From positions 62,001-126,000 of the forward strand of contig DAOUKG010000066.1 in the NCBI GenBank assembly GCA_034421575.1: a DNA stretch of 64,000 bases, given 5' to 3'. Origin of the DNA: VXLM01 sp034421575. Lineage in GTDB: Bacteria > Chloroflexota > Dehalococcoidia > Lucifugimonadales > VXLM01. The position numbers and the translations under genes were made by a program. Position 1 is the first letter of the stretch; each line of letters begins with the position of its first letter. Shown piece after piece: positions 51,518 to 60,806 of the stretch. The notes below the pieces were generated by a model. That model worked only from the letters and a program-made list of their open reading frames with translations. It was not told the origin of the DNA and did not search any database.

Positions 51518-52276
51518 ATGACCGAATACCCTGAGCAAGAGTCCATCGGAAGGAAGATTGCCGGGCACATACGTGGCACGCTCATCGCGGGTGTGCTTAT
51601 CCTCGTTCCCATCGCAATTACCTATGTGCTGGTGGTTTGGGTCTTCAACAGCATCGATGGGCTTCTTCAGCCCCTGCTGGAGAGTATCACCGATCGTCAT
51701 ATACCCGGTCTTGGTTTGCTCGCCCTGATCATAATGGTCTATATCCTAGGACTCATCTGGACCAAGCGACTGGGCCGTCGAACGATCCGTACGCTCCAGC
51801 ACTTCTTGCTCAAGGTCCCCCTGATCGGCGCCGTCTACGGCCCGGCCAGGAAGCTCATCGAGTCGTTCACAGGCGATAGCACGGCGGGATTCAAAAGGGT
51901 GGTCGTCGTCGAGTACCCGAAGCAGGGCACCTGGATGATCGGGTTCCTCACGGGCATTGCCAACGTCGTGCCGGGCACGACCATGGGGGTGATTTATCTA
52001 CCCACGGCGCCCACTCCGAATTCGGGGTGGGTCGCGATGGTGCCAATCCAGAACATCTACGACACGACGATGACCGTTCAGGAGGCAATGACGATGGTGC
52101 TGTCCGGCGGGATATCATCGCCGGTGCAGATAGACCTCAAGCCGATGGACCCCCTCGAGGTGGCAGAGTTCGCGATGGTCGGATCGGAAGGAGCCACGCC
52201 CACGGTAAGACCCGAATCGGGAGTTTTCAACCTGCCTTTCATCAGCCGCGATGACGAAAGCGAAGAGAGTAGGTGA
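51518..52276 (+). CDS. DUF502 membrane protein
   Basis: 252 residues. Two membrane segments near the N-terminus (GTLIAGVLILVPIAITYVLV; GLGLLALIIMVYILGLIW) precede the DUF502 core: LKVPLIGAVYGPARKLIESF, VVVVEYPKQGTWMIGFLTG, TMGVIYLPTAPTPNSGWVAM and TVQEAMTMVLSGGI. The family is widespread with no settled role, related by name to plant LIKE-COV proteins. The next gene begins 6 bases after its stop. Confidence 0.85.
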   Translation: MTEYPEQESIGRKIAGHIRGTLIAGVLILVPIAITYVLVVWVFNSIDGLLQPLLESITDRHIPGLGLLALIIMVYILGLIWTKRLGRRTIRTLQHFLLKVPLIGAVYGPARKLIESFTGDSTAGFKRVVVVEYPKQGTWMIGFLTGIANVVPGTTMGVIYLPTAPTPNSGWVAMVPIQNIYDTTMTVQEAMTMVLSGGISSPVQIDLKPMDPLEVAEFAMVGSEGATPTVRPESGVFNLPFISRDDESEESR

Positions 52277-52282
52277 CTTAAT

Positions 52283-52879
52283 ATGGGAGTCGATGCCAAC
52301 AAAGTCCGACTGACGGGAGAGAACTCGTTTCTGCGATTAGGTGAATCAGCCGAGGCCGACCCTACGACCAGCAACAGTCATTGGCGAATCGTTCACTCGC
52401 CAAAAGGGCCGGGACACGTCCTGTTTACCAAGGGCGAGTTGACGGGAGGTGAGGCCCGCATCTATTCCGACAACATCGACATGGCCCGCTGGCTTCAGGA
52501 AGGCGTGCAAGCCTCAATGGGCGACCAGTATGCCGGCGACATACCTATCATCGAGGCGGACTTTTGGAAGTCGGGCGACACCCTGTCGTTCTGGACCGAG
52601 TACGTCGAGTCTCGCGACGATCACATCATCCTGACCTGGTACGACCTCGGAGAGCCGGTGATGGTCGCGAATCCACCCGGCGAGAAGGAAGGACAACCTC
52701 ACGGAGTGTACAGCCTGCTCATACCGGCGGGACGCGCCCAAATGACGGTGAATGGCGTCGTTGCATCAGGCAAGGCCCACCCGCGACCTCTCGATGACTC
52801 CACCAACATCAGCACCTGCTGCATCGCCCTATCGGAAACGTGGACCATTCCGCGAGACCACGAGTGGGCATGCGAGTGA
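52283..52879 (+). CDS. Conserved-looking hypothetical protein
   Basis: 198 residues, ATG with AGGTGA upstream, 6 bases after the DUF502 stop, so co-transcribed. Mostly beta-rich soluble sequence with features such as HWRIVHSPKGPGHVLFTKGE, IDMARWLQEGVQASM and HIILTWYDLGEPVMV, and no signal or membrane segment. Codon use fits the surrounding genes. I do not recognise the family. It converges on tgt with 10 bases between. Confidence 0.65.
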   Translation: MGVDANKVRLTGENSFLRLGESAEADPTTSNSHWRIVHSPKGPGHVLFTKGELTGGEARIYSDNIDMARWLQEGVQASMGDQYAGDIPIIEADFWKSGDTLSFWTEYVESRDDHIILTWYDLGEPVMVANPPGEKEGQPHGVYSLLIPAGRAQMTVNGVVASGKAHPRPLDDSTNISTCCIALSETWTIPRDHEWACE

Positions 52880-52889
52880 GGGGTTCGTT

Positions 52890-54083
52890 CTAGGGGGCCA
52901 CACCAGGTTTTGGCTCCCTATCGGGTCGCCGTCGCTGTGCCTCGAGCCACTTGCGCTTCTGCTCCCGCCGGGTCTTCTCGTCCGGGGGTACAAATCGTTG
53001 GTGGAACTTTGTGCGATACCCTTCGAAGGCACCGTCACGGATGGCCGCGCGCATCTCCTCCATCAGGCGCAGTATGAACCGTACGTTGTGGATCGTTGCC
53101 AGACGGAATGCCAGCAGCTCGTTGGCCCGGAAGAGGTGGTGGATGTAGCCTGCGGTGAAGGTCCGGCAAGCATAGCAGTCGCAGTCCTCCTCTATCGGCG
53201 ATTGCAGGTCTCGGAAGCGCGCCGAGTCCACGTTTATGCGACCCTCGCGAACGAAGAGCGCACCGTTGCGAGCGATTCGGGTGGGCAGCACGCAGTCGAA
53301 CATGTCGATGCCGCGCGCCACGGATTCGACAAGATCCTCCGGCGAACCAACTCCCATGAGGTAGCGTGGGCGGTCCGAGGGCAGCAGCTCCGTGGTGTGT
53401 CCAACCGTCTCTATCATCTCGCTCTTGGACTCTCCTACGCTCAGGCCACCAAGTGCGTACCCAGGGAATTCCAGTGCCGTGATCTGCGCGGCAGACCTCT
53501 CTCGGAGATCGAGGAATGTCCCGCCCTGAACGATGCCAAACAGCATCTGGTCGTCTCGTATTTGGGCGTCACGGCACCGCTCCGCCCATCGGGTTGTCTG
53601 CTCAACGGCGGCAGCCACACCGGCGCGGTCGCTGCCTCCCGGAGCGCAGACGTCAATGGGCATGATAACGTCCGCCCCGATGCCCTCCTGGTGCGCAATG
53701 ACCGATTCGGGACTGAACATGTGCTTGCTGCCGTCGATGTGGGACCTGAATTCGATACCCTCCTCGCTCATGGTCCTCAAGTGTTCGAGGCTGAAGCCTT
53801 GAAATCCTCCGCTGTCGGTCAGCGTGGGACCGTTCCATGCCATAAACGAGGCAAGTCCTCCCGAGTCCCGCACCGACTCAACCCCTGGGCGCAGGTACAG
53901 GTGGTACGTGTTGCCCAAGAGTATCGCTGCACCCATCGCGCGGAGGTCATTCGGGTCGACGGCCTTCACCGAGCCCTGTGTCGCCACGGGCATAAAGGCC
54001 GGAGTCGGAACGTCGCCATGGGGCGTGTGAAGCGTCCCAAGGCGGGCCTTGCCGTCCGTCTTGTGAAGATTGAAATCAGTCAT
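52890..54083 (-). CDS. tgt: tRNA-guanine (queuine) transglycosylase
   Basis: 397 residues. It swaps guanine 34 for the queuosine precursor in GUN-anticodon tRNAs. TPAFMPVATQGSVKAVDP, LLGNTYHLYLRPG, LTDSGGFQGFSLEHLRTMSE (in part; first catalytic Asp), GGLSVGESKSEM, YLMGVGSPEDLVESVARGID, FDCVLPTRIARNG (catalytic Asp) and the zinc motif CDCYACRTF...H. Divergent from alaS. Confidence 0.95.
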   Translation of the reverse strand: MTDFNLHKTDGKARLGTLHTPHGDVPTPAFMPVATQGSVKAVDPNDLRAMGAAILLGNTYHLYLRPGVESVRDSGGLASFMAWNGPTLTDSGGFQGFSLEHLRTMSEEGIEFRSHIDGSKHMFSPESVIAHQEGIGADVIMPIDVCAPGGSDRAGVAAAVEQTTRWAERCRDAQIRDDQMLFGIVQGGTFLDLRERSAAQITALEFPGYALGGLSVGESKSEMIETVGHTTELLPSDRPRYLMGVGSPEDLVESVARGIDMFDCVLPTRIARNGALFVREGRINVDSARFRDLQSPIEEDCDCYACRTFTAGYIHHLFRANELLAFRLATIHNVRFILRLMEEMRAAIRDGAFEGYRTKFHQRFVPPDEKTRREQKRKWLEAQRRRPDREPKPGVAP

Positions 54084-54143
54084 CGAGTCTTGTGCCGGTC
54101 ACGCTGTTCTGTCCGGTAACGGTAGACGTGTGGATTCATCTTC

Positions 54144-54199
54144 ATTATATGCCAGACATTTCGTAATCATTCTTTGCGGCGAAGCCGATTGAGTATAAT
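54144..54199. promoter_or_regulatory. Divergent -10 boxes between tgt and alaS
   Basis: TATAAT at 54194-54199 points to alaS; ATTATA at 54144-54149 reads TATAAT on the minus strand toward tgt. Both -35 regions are weak matches. Confidence 0.4.
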
Positions 54200-54235
54200 G
54201 AAGCTTCCAACAATGCCAATAGAAAGCGAACGCCG

Positions 54236-56896
54236 ATGAACTCGAACGAGATACGCGAACGATTCCTCAGCTACTTTGAATCGCAGGGGCACTCACGGGT
54301 TGCCAGCTCCTCGCTGATTCCCGTCGGAGACCCCACCCTGCTTCTGACCAACGCGGGCATGGTGCAGTTCAAGCCCTATTTCTCAGGTGAGGCAACGCCG
54401 CCGAACCGCCGGCTGACATCATCTCAGAAGTCCTTCCGAACGGTCGATATCGACGAGGTAGGCGATTCGACCCACCTGACCATGTTCGAGATGCTGGGGA
54501 ATTTCAGCTTCGGCGACTACTTCAAGGACGGGGCGATGGGGTTCGCGGTCAACTGCCTGGAAGCGGCTATGGGGCTGCCGAGAGAGAACTTCGCCGCTAC
54601 TGTCCATGAGGGCGACGACGAGGCTTACGAGCTCTGGCAGAAGCACGGCATCCCCGAAGAGCACGTTTACCGGTTCGGTGACGCCGACAACTGGTGGGGC
54701 CCTCCAATTCATGGTGAAGAGGGGCCATGCGGTCCGTGCGCCGAACTCCACTACGACTTCGGCGATGCCCGACCAGGCTGCGGTCAAGACGACTGCGGCC
54801 CCAACTGCGAGGACGTAAACCCGGAAACCGGCGAAATCTGCGAGCGCTACGTCGAGCTTTGGAACCTCGTTTTCATGCAGTTCTACCGCAATCCGGACGG
54901 CAGCATGCCTCCCCTGCCCCAGACCGGGATCGACACCGGCATGGGCTTCGAGCGTCTCGTTGTCGTCCTGCAGGACGCCAGGGACATCTATGAGACGGAC
55001 CTTTTCCTGCCCTTAATTCGCAAGGTCGAGGCAATTTCCGGTCACAAGTCCGATGAGAGCCCAGAGGTGCGGCAGGCGATGCGCGTCGTCGCCGAGCATG
55101 GCCGGAGTTCGGCGTTTCTCATAGCGGACGGCGTGGTCCCCTCCAATGACGGGCGGGGCTACGTACTCAGGCGGCTGGTACGAAGGGCCATTCGTCACGC
55201 CCGCAGGCTGGGAATGGACGACCCGTTCCTGGGCGAGATAGCGGACGCCGTAACCGACATCATGGGGGACGCCTACCCGGAACTCCGAAACAACCGCGAT
55301 TTCGTGCAGACGGTCATCAAACTGGAGGAAGAGCGCTTCCTCTCGGTCTTCCAGAACGGCTACGCGATGCTGAACGACGCCCTTGAGGGAGCGGACTCCC
55401 TAACTGGTGAGACGGCCTTTCGGCTGTGGGACACGTACGGATTTCCGATTGAAATGACCCAGGAAATCGCAGAGGAAAGTGGCGTCGGCGTGGACATGGA
55501 GGGCTTCGAAAGCCACATGGCCGAACAGCGTGATCGCGCACGCGCAGGCGCGACGTTCGGCGCAGACCGCACGAAGATACGGCAGTACGAGAGCCTTGGC
55601 GTCGGCGGAGTGAATTTCCTCGGATACGAGTCGCTGGTGTCTCACTCCGTGGCAGTCGGCATGATTTCAGGCGGCGAGGTCGTGGGTGAAGTCAGCGAGG
55701 GAGACGAGGTCGAGATCGCCTTAGTCGAAACGTCGTTCTACCCGGAGGGCGGCGGTCAAATCGGAGATGCAGGCGAGATGATCGGCCCTGAGGGCAAGAT
55801 CGTCATCCACGACACCCAGAGGGTAATGCCCGACCTTATCATGCACTTCGGCAAGGTGACGCAGGGGAAGATTGCGCTGGGGCAGACAATCGACGCTTAC
55901 GTCGATCCCGTGCGCCGGGAAGATACCGCAAGGAATCACACGGCTACACACCTGCTTCACGCGGCATTGCGTGAAGTGCTGGGGGCGCATGTTCGACAGG
56001 CCGGTTCGCTCGTGGCGCCCGACAGGCTCCGCTTCGACTTCTCCCACGTCGAACCCGTGACGCCCGAAGAGATGCGGCAGATACAGTTTCTTGTCAACGA
56101 GAAAATTCGCCACAACGCTACGGTGACGAAATCGGAGGACAGGTACTCCAACGCCATCGAGCGCGGCGCACTGGCGTTCTTTGGCGATAAGTACGAGGAC
56201 ACCGTCCGCCTCATCGAAATCGCAAACGGCGCCACGTTCAGCTTCGAGGTCTGCGGCGGCACACACGTGGCGCGGACGGGGGAACTCGGCTCAGTCTTCG
56301 TGCTCGGGGAATCGAGCATCGGGGCGGGAATGCGCCGAATCGAGGCCACGAGCGGACGGGGGGCGGAACGCGTCGTCAATGAGCGAATTCATGCGACGAA
56401 TGCCGTGGCCACCAAGCTCCAGACCCCGATAGCCGATATCGAAGGGCGAATCGACGGGCTGCTCGACGAACTGTCCCAGCTGCGTCGCGAGAAGGAGACA
56501 CTGGAGCGCAAGCTATCGCTCACATCCGCAAGCGACCTGCTGGATGGACGGGAGGAAGTCGGAGGCGTTTCCGTCTTGGCGGCTCAAGTAGATGCCGCGA
56601 ACGTGGACGCGATGCGGGAAATGGGTGACTGGCTCCGAGACAAGATGGGCAGCGGCGTTGTCGTCCTGGGGTCCGTCATAAACGACCGTCCCCTGCTCAT
56701 ATCGATGGTTACTCCCGATCTTCGTTCGTCGGGACTCGACGCTTCCCAGATAGTTCGCGGCGCGGCCAAGGTCATCGGCGGAGGCGGCGGAGGCCGACCC
56801 GATACCGCGCAGGCAGGGGGACGAGACGCATCCAAGCTCGGCGACGCGCTCGGTCTCGTGCCCAGCCTCGTAGAAGAGCAGATGGGCCAAGATTGA
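54236..56896 (+). CDS. alaS: Alanine-tRNA ligase
   Basis: 886 residues, standard size. Aminoacylation core with FLSYFESQGHSRVASSSLIP, LTNAGMVQFKPYF, SQKSFRTVDIDEVG; editing domain with zinc-site HTATHLLH and CGGTHVARTG; C-terminal coiled coil (~735-765, GLLDELSQLRREKETLERKL) and a DHHA1-type tail ending GGGGRPDTAQAGG. An insert CGQDDCGPNCEDVNPETGE near 180-200 is a Cys-rich zinc-like loop. ruvX starts inside its stop codon region. Confidence 0.97.
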   Translation: MNSNEIRERFLSYFESQGHSRVASSSLIPVGDPTLLLTNAGMVQFKPYFSGEATPPNRRLTSSQKSFRTVDIDEVGDSTHLTMFEMLGNFSFGDYFKDGAMGFAVNCLEAAMGLPRENFAATVHEGDDEAYELWQKHGIPEEHVYRFGDADNWWGPPIHGEEGPCGPCAELHYDFGDARPGCGQDDCGPNCEDVNPETGEICERYVELWNLVFMQFYRNPDGSMPPLPQTGIDTGMGFERLVVVLQDARDIYETDLFLPLIRKVEAISGHKSDESPEVRQAMRVVAEHGRSSAFLIADGVVPSNDGRGYVLRRLVRRAIRHARRLGMDDPFLGEIADAVTDIMGDAYPELRNNRDFVQTVIKLEEERFLSVFQNGYAMLNDALEGADSLTGETAFRLWDTYGFPIEMTQEIAEESGVGVDMEGFESHMAEQRDRARAGATFGADRTKIRQYESLGVGGVNFLGYESLVSHSVAVGMISGGEVVGEVSEGDEVEIALVETSFYPEGGGQIGDAGEMIGPEGKIVIHDTQRVMPDLIMHFGKVTQGKIALGQTIDAYVDPVRREDTARNHTATHLLHAALREVLGAHVRQAGSLVAPDRLRFDFSHVEPVTPEEMRQIQFLVNEKIRHNATVTKSEDRYSNAIERGALAFFGDKYEDTVRLIEIANGATFSFEVCGGTHVARTGELGSVFVLGESSIGAGMRRIEATSGRGAERVVNERIHATNAVATKLQTPIADIEGRIDGLLDELSQLRREKETLERKLSLTSASDLLDGREEVGGVSVLAAQVDAANVDAMREMGDWLRDKMGSGVVVLGSVINDRPLLISMVTPDLRSSGLDASQIVRGAAKVIGGGGGGRPDTAQAGGRDASKLGDALGLVPSLVEEQMGQD

Positions 56897-57309
56897 GGAT
56901 ACTGGCGCTTGACGTTGGAGACAAACGCATCGGCGTCGCCGTCAGCGACCCTCTGGGCGTACTCGCGTCGCCCCTGACCGCGATCGAGCGCAGGTCGGAC
57001 GCCTCCTCCATCGACGCGATCCTGGAGGTTCTGAGCCGAGAGGAAGCGGCTGAGCTCGTTGTAGGTCTCCCCATCTCGCTCAGGGGTGGACACAGTGCTC
57101 AGACGAATTCCGTTGCCGCGTTCGTGCGGAAGCTTGAGGAACGTTCCCCTGTTCCTGTGACCACAGTGGACGAGAGGTATTCCACCGTTGAGGCAGAGCG
57201 ACTCCTGAGCCAGTCCAAGCCCACGAGGTCGCGGAGTCGCGGCGAAATCGACGCCGCAGCGGCGGCGGTCATTTTGCAGACCTATCTCGATAGTCGATCT
57301 TCCGCCTAG
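56893..57309 (+). CDS. ruvX: RuvX/YqgF Holliday-junction-resolvase-like nuclease
   Basis: 138 residues from TTG 56893, overlapping the alaS TGA. RNase H-like motifs ILALDVGDKRIGVAVSDPLG (first Asp), ELVVGLPISLRGG, VTTVDERYSTVEAE (Asp-Glu) and EIDAAAAAVILQTYL (last Asp). Family members process 16S rRNA precursors or Holliday junctions. Usual partner of alaS; the overlap implies coupling. Confidence 0.92.
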   Translation: MRILALDVGDKRIGVAVSDPLGVLASPLTAIERRSDASSIDAILEVLSREEAAELVVGLPISLRGGHSAQTNSVAAFVRKLEERSPVPVTTVDERYSTVEAERLLSQSKPTRSRSRGEIDAAAAAVILQTYLDSRSSA

Positions 57310-57423
57310 TCGTGGCCAATCGGCGGGCTACTCAGGCCGCTGCGCTACTGTTTCGAGTCCCAAGGTCGCCAAGTTCGTCCATGCCGTCTGATATACTACG
57401 GCCACATTGATCCGGGACACCTG

Positions 57424-58260
57424 ATGGCCAAGCAACTCGGCGTCATTGGATATCCGCTCTCTCACACCCTGTCGCCCGTATTTCAGCAGGCGGCACTCGA
57501 CTACCACGCGATTCCGGCAACATACTCGGCATGGCCGACACCTCCGGAGTCCCTAGACGATGCCGTTGAGAGCTTTCGTGGAACGAAATACCTCGGATTC
57601 AATATTACGATTCCCCACAAGCAACGGCTGTTGGAATTGGTCGATGAAGTGGATGACATGGCCCGTGACATCGGCGCCGTAAACACCGTCGTCAACCGGG
57701 AAGGAATGCTGACCGGCTACAACACGGACGCCTATGGTTTCGTCAAAAGCCTCGGGGAAAAGGCGGGGTTTGAGCCGAGGGGGAAGGTTGTACTTCTCCT
57801 TGGGGCAGGTGGCGCCGCGCGAGCTGCCGCCTACGCCCTCGCGGCGGAAGGCGTCGAGGCGCTCACGATCGCCAACAGAACTATCGCTCGTGCGGAGGCC
57901 CTTGCGGAGGATGTTGCCCCGCGCCTCAGGGCAGTCAACGCAGTCGCGCTTGAGAACGCGCCGCATGAAGTCGATCTGATCGTCAACTCCACGTCGGTGG
58001 GCATGGCTTCCAGCGATGGCGCGGGACAATCTCCATTGCAGGGAAGCTCGATTCGTCAAGGAACGCTGGTGTATGACATGGTATACACTCCGGCATTGAC
58101 CCCCCTGCTGCAATGTGCCCAGAGGGCGGGTGCGCAGGTCTTGGGAGGCCTGTGGATGTTGATCTACCAGGGAGCGGCCTCCTTTGAGCTTTGGACCGGC
58201 AAGCAGGCCCCCACGGATGTAATGTACCAAGCAGCCCAACAAGCTCTAGATAAGAAATAG
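57424..58260 (+). CDS. aroE: Shikimate dehydrogenase
   Basis: 278 residues. KQLGVIGYPLSHTLSPVFQQ (shikimate-binding Ser pair), FNITIPHKQRLL (catalytic Lys), GAVNTVVNREGMLTGYNTDA (Asp), Rossmann VVLLLGAGGAARAAAYAL and NSTSVGM. It reduces 3-dehydroshikimate with NADPH. The fused aroKB gene starts 10 bases after it, so three steps of the pathway are encoded together. Confidence 0.95.
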   Translation: MAKQLGVIGYPLSHTLSPVFQQAALDYHAIPATYSAWPTPPESLDDAVESFRGTKYLGFNITIPHKQRLLELVDEVDDMARDIGAVNTVVNREGMLTGYNTDAYGFVKSLGEKAGFEPRGKVVLLLGAGGAARAAAYALAAEGVEALTIANRTIARAEALAEDVAPRLRAVNAVALENAPHEVDLIVNSTSVGMASSDGAGQSPLQGSSIRQGTLVYDMVYTPALTPLLQCAQRAGAQVLGGLWMLIYQGAASFELWTGKQAPTDVMYQAAQQALDKK

Positions 58261-58270
58261 CAAGAGATCA

Positions 58271-59923
58271 ATGGGACCGAATATCTACCTGACAGGATTC
58301 TCCGGCAGCGGCAAGACGACCGTCGGCAAGCAGGTCGCGGCCATGACCGGTTGGAAGTATCGCGACACTGACGATGAAATCGTCGCGGCGACGGGCCGCG
58401 CCATCGAGGATATCTTTCGCGATGACGGCGAGGAGGCGTTCCGGCAGTTGGAGCGCAGCATCTTGGAATCGGTGTCAAAGGGAGAACGACAGGTAGTCTC
58501 CACAGGCGGCGGCATCGTGGTCGACGAGGAAAATCGGCGAACGATGGATTCAACCGGAATCATCGTCTGTCTCGAAGCACGCGCGGATACCATCTACCGT
58601 AGATTGTCCGGCTCGCATGAGACCCATGACGAACAGGTGGTGCGCCCTCTCTTGCAGGACTCCGATCCGTTACGGCGCATCATCAGCCTGAAGGCCGAGA
58701 GACAGCCCATCTACGCTCTTGCCCATTGGACGGTGCATACCGACGATCTTTCCGTCAATGAGGCAGCATCCGAGGTTGTGAGGGCGAGAGATATGTTCTC
58801 AAACAGGGGACTTTCGGGACCGGCCCATGACGCCGACCTTGCGGCAACGGTGCGTACATCGTCGGGCGATTACCCTGTCTGGGTCGGCTGGGGCCTCTCC
58901 CAAACGGTCGGCGAGCGAGTGAAGACCCTGATAGACCCGGGGGCCGCGTACGTCATTACCGACAACTTCGTACACCGATACGCTCGGACCGTGCAGATGT
59001 CGATGGAGGCGGCGGGAATTCCGAGTCACATCTTCGTAATGGAGTCCGGTGAAAGGCACAAGAGCCTCGACACGCTGACGCACATTTATCGATGGCTGGC
59101 GGAAAGAAAGGCGGAGCGCGGTCACCTGATCGTGGCCGTTGGCGGAGGTGTCGTCGGCGACGTGGCGGGATACGCCGCAGCGACGTATTTGCGAGGGATG
59201 CCGGTAGTGCAGTCCCCGACGACCCTGGTGGCGATGATGGACGCGGCGGTTGGTGGGAAGACGGCTGTAGACCTTCCCGAAGGTAAGAACCTCGTGGGCG
59301 CGTTCAAGCAGCCGGAGTTTGTTCTCGCCGACGTGGAGGCCCTTGCCACTCTCCCAGAGCGAGCATTGGTTTCCGGTTGGGCCGAGGCGATCAAGCACGC
59401 ACTCATCCTGGATGAGCCTCTGCTGCGCGTGTTCGAGGAGAACGCAGAGTCGATTGGCTCGCTGGAGCCGGAGACCGCAAGCGACGCCCTTCGGCGCAGT
59501 GTGGCAATAAAGGCCGACGTGGTATCGCGAGATGAGCGAGAAACGCTGGGCATTCGCGCGCTCCTGAATTACGGACACACCACCGCTCACGCCCTCGAGG
59601 CGGTCACAGGCTATGAACGCTATCTACACGGCGAAGCGGTGTCCATCGGCATGATGGCGGCGGCCGACATCTCCAACCGGATGGGCCTCTTGTCCGATGC
59701 CGACGTTCAGCGCCAACGCTCCGTGCTGGAGGCATACGGGCTGCCTCTGACCTATCGAGACGTGGACCCCGCCGCCATAAGAGCAGCCATGAGCATGGAC
59801 AAGAAGACGGTTGGCGGAAGGATACGATGGGTACTATTGGACGGAATCGGCCATGCTGTCACAAGAAGCGACGTTCCGCCCGAGTTTATTGACAGAGCAC
59901 TCAGAGGGGTTTCAGAGCAATGA
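58271..59923 (+). CDS. aroKB: Fused shikimate kinase and 3-dehydroquinate synthase
   Basis: 550 residues. Residues 1-~175 are AroK: Walker A GFSGSGKTT (K15), DTDDEIVAATGR and STGGGIVVDEE. From ~195 on is AroB: YPVWVGWGLSQTVGERV, VAVGGGVVGDVAGYAAATYL, SPTTLVAMMDAAVGGKTAVD, GWAEAIKHALI, NYGHTTAHALE and HGEAVSIGMM with the zinc Glu and two His. It is one continuous frame with no internal start. The two activities are not consecutive steps, so fusion helps stoichiometry rather than channelling. Confidence 0.95.
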   Translation: MGPNIYLTGFSGSGKTTVGKQVAAMTGWKYRDTDDEIVAATGRAIEDIFRDDGEEAFRQLERSILESVSKGERQVVSTGGGIVVDEENRRTMDSTGIIVCLEARADTIYRRLSGSHETHDEQVVRPLLQDSDPLRRIISLKAERQPIYALAHWTVHTDDLSVNEAASEVVRARDMFSNRGLSGPAHDADLAATVRTSSGDYPVWVGWGLSQTVGERVKTLIDPGAAYVITDNFVHRYARTVQMSMEAAGIPSHIFVMESGERHKSLDTLTHIYRWLAERKAERGHLIVAVGGGVVGDVAGYAAATYLRGMPVVQSPTTLVAMMDAAVGGKTAVDLPEGKNLVGAFKQPEFVLADVEALATLPERALVSGWAEAIKHALILDEPLLRVFEENAESIGSLEPETASDALRRSVAIKADVVSRDERETLGIRALLNYGHTTAHALEAVTGYERYLHGEAVSIGMMAAADISNRMGLLSDADVQRQRSVLEAYGLPLTYRDVDPAAIRAAMSMDKKTVGGRIRWVLLDGIGHAVTRSDVPPEFIDRALRGVSEQ

Positions 59924-59946
59924 GACTGTGGGCGTAAGTTCGCCAG

Positions 59947-60777
59947 ATGGTTGAATGGCTGGCGCTGGTGATCATTGGCTGCGCTACGGCAGCGTTCGGT
60001 GTCATGGTCGGCACCGGCGGCGGCATTATCTTCGTTCCCATGTTGCTGCTGTTCTTCAATCTCGAACCGGAGATCGCCGCCGGGACATCGCTCACACTGG
60101 TTGCCATGAACAGTTTCGCGGGTACAGTCACCTATACACGCCTCGGCTTTGTAGACTTGAGAAGCGGTATTCTCTTTGCCGCGGTGGCGATCCCGGGATC
60201 AGTCATTGCTCCGTTCATGGTCTCCAAGGTCGGCGGCGAGTGGTTTCGCATTCTCTTCGGCATGCTGCTCTTGATTCTCGCCACACAACTGCTCCTTAGA
60301 TCCTATATGCCGAAGGGTGTGACAAAGCCCAAGAGAATGCGGTCCTTCAGGTCGTTCATCAAGGAGCGCCGAATAGAGACCAAGCGCGGGCAGCGGTTCC
60401 GCTACCATTTCAATGAGCCGCTGGCGACATCGACGAATTTCGCCATTGGATTCATGTCAGCCTTCTTCGGTACGGGCGGAGGGTTCTTGAGGACTCCTCT
60501 ACTCGTGGGCATGTTCAACTTCCCGGTTCGGGTCGCCGTGGCGACATCGGTATTCTCCCTTTCGTTCTACTCGACCGTCGGCTCCGTTGTCCATGCCTCC
60601 CTATTTCACGTCCAATGGTTCCCGACGGTACTGTTCGCCGGCACCGGCATACTCATTGGCGGGCAGATAGGCGCGCGGCTTGCAGTGCGAGTCCAGAGCG
60701 CTTGGCTCGTAAGGCTGCTCGTCATGCTTCTGTTCGTAATGGGCGGGCAGGTACTCTTCGAAGGCATTCGCGGCTAG
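59947..60777 (+). CDS. TauE/SafE-family membrane transporter
   Basis: 276 residues, about eight membrane segments in two related halves. The repeated family signature is GVMVGTGGGIIFVPMLLLFF in the first half and GFMSAFFGTGGGFLRTPLLV in the second. A hydrophilic loop (~120-155) lies between. Members export sulfite, sulfoacetate or related anions; the substrate is unknown. It follows aroKB by 23 bases. Confidence 0.85.
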   Translation: MVEWLALVIIGCATAAFGVMVGTGGGIIFVPMLLLFFNLEPEIAAGTSLTLVAMNSFAGTVTYTRLGFVDLRSGILFAAVAIPGSVIAPFMVSKVGGEWFRILFGMLLLILATQLLLRSYMPKGVTKPKRMRSFRSFIKERRIETKRGQRFRYHFNEPLATSTNFAIGFMSAFFGTGGGFLRTPLLVGMFNFPVRVAVATSVFSLSFYSTVGSVVHASLFHVQWFPTVLFAGTGILIGGQIGARLAVRVQSAWLVRLLVMLLFVMGGQVLFEGIRG

Positions 60778-60806
60778 AGACCATTCAATTCTCTCAAGGA
60801 GACGTC

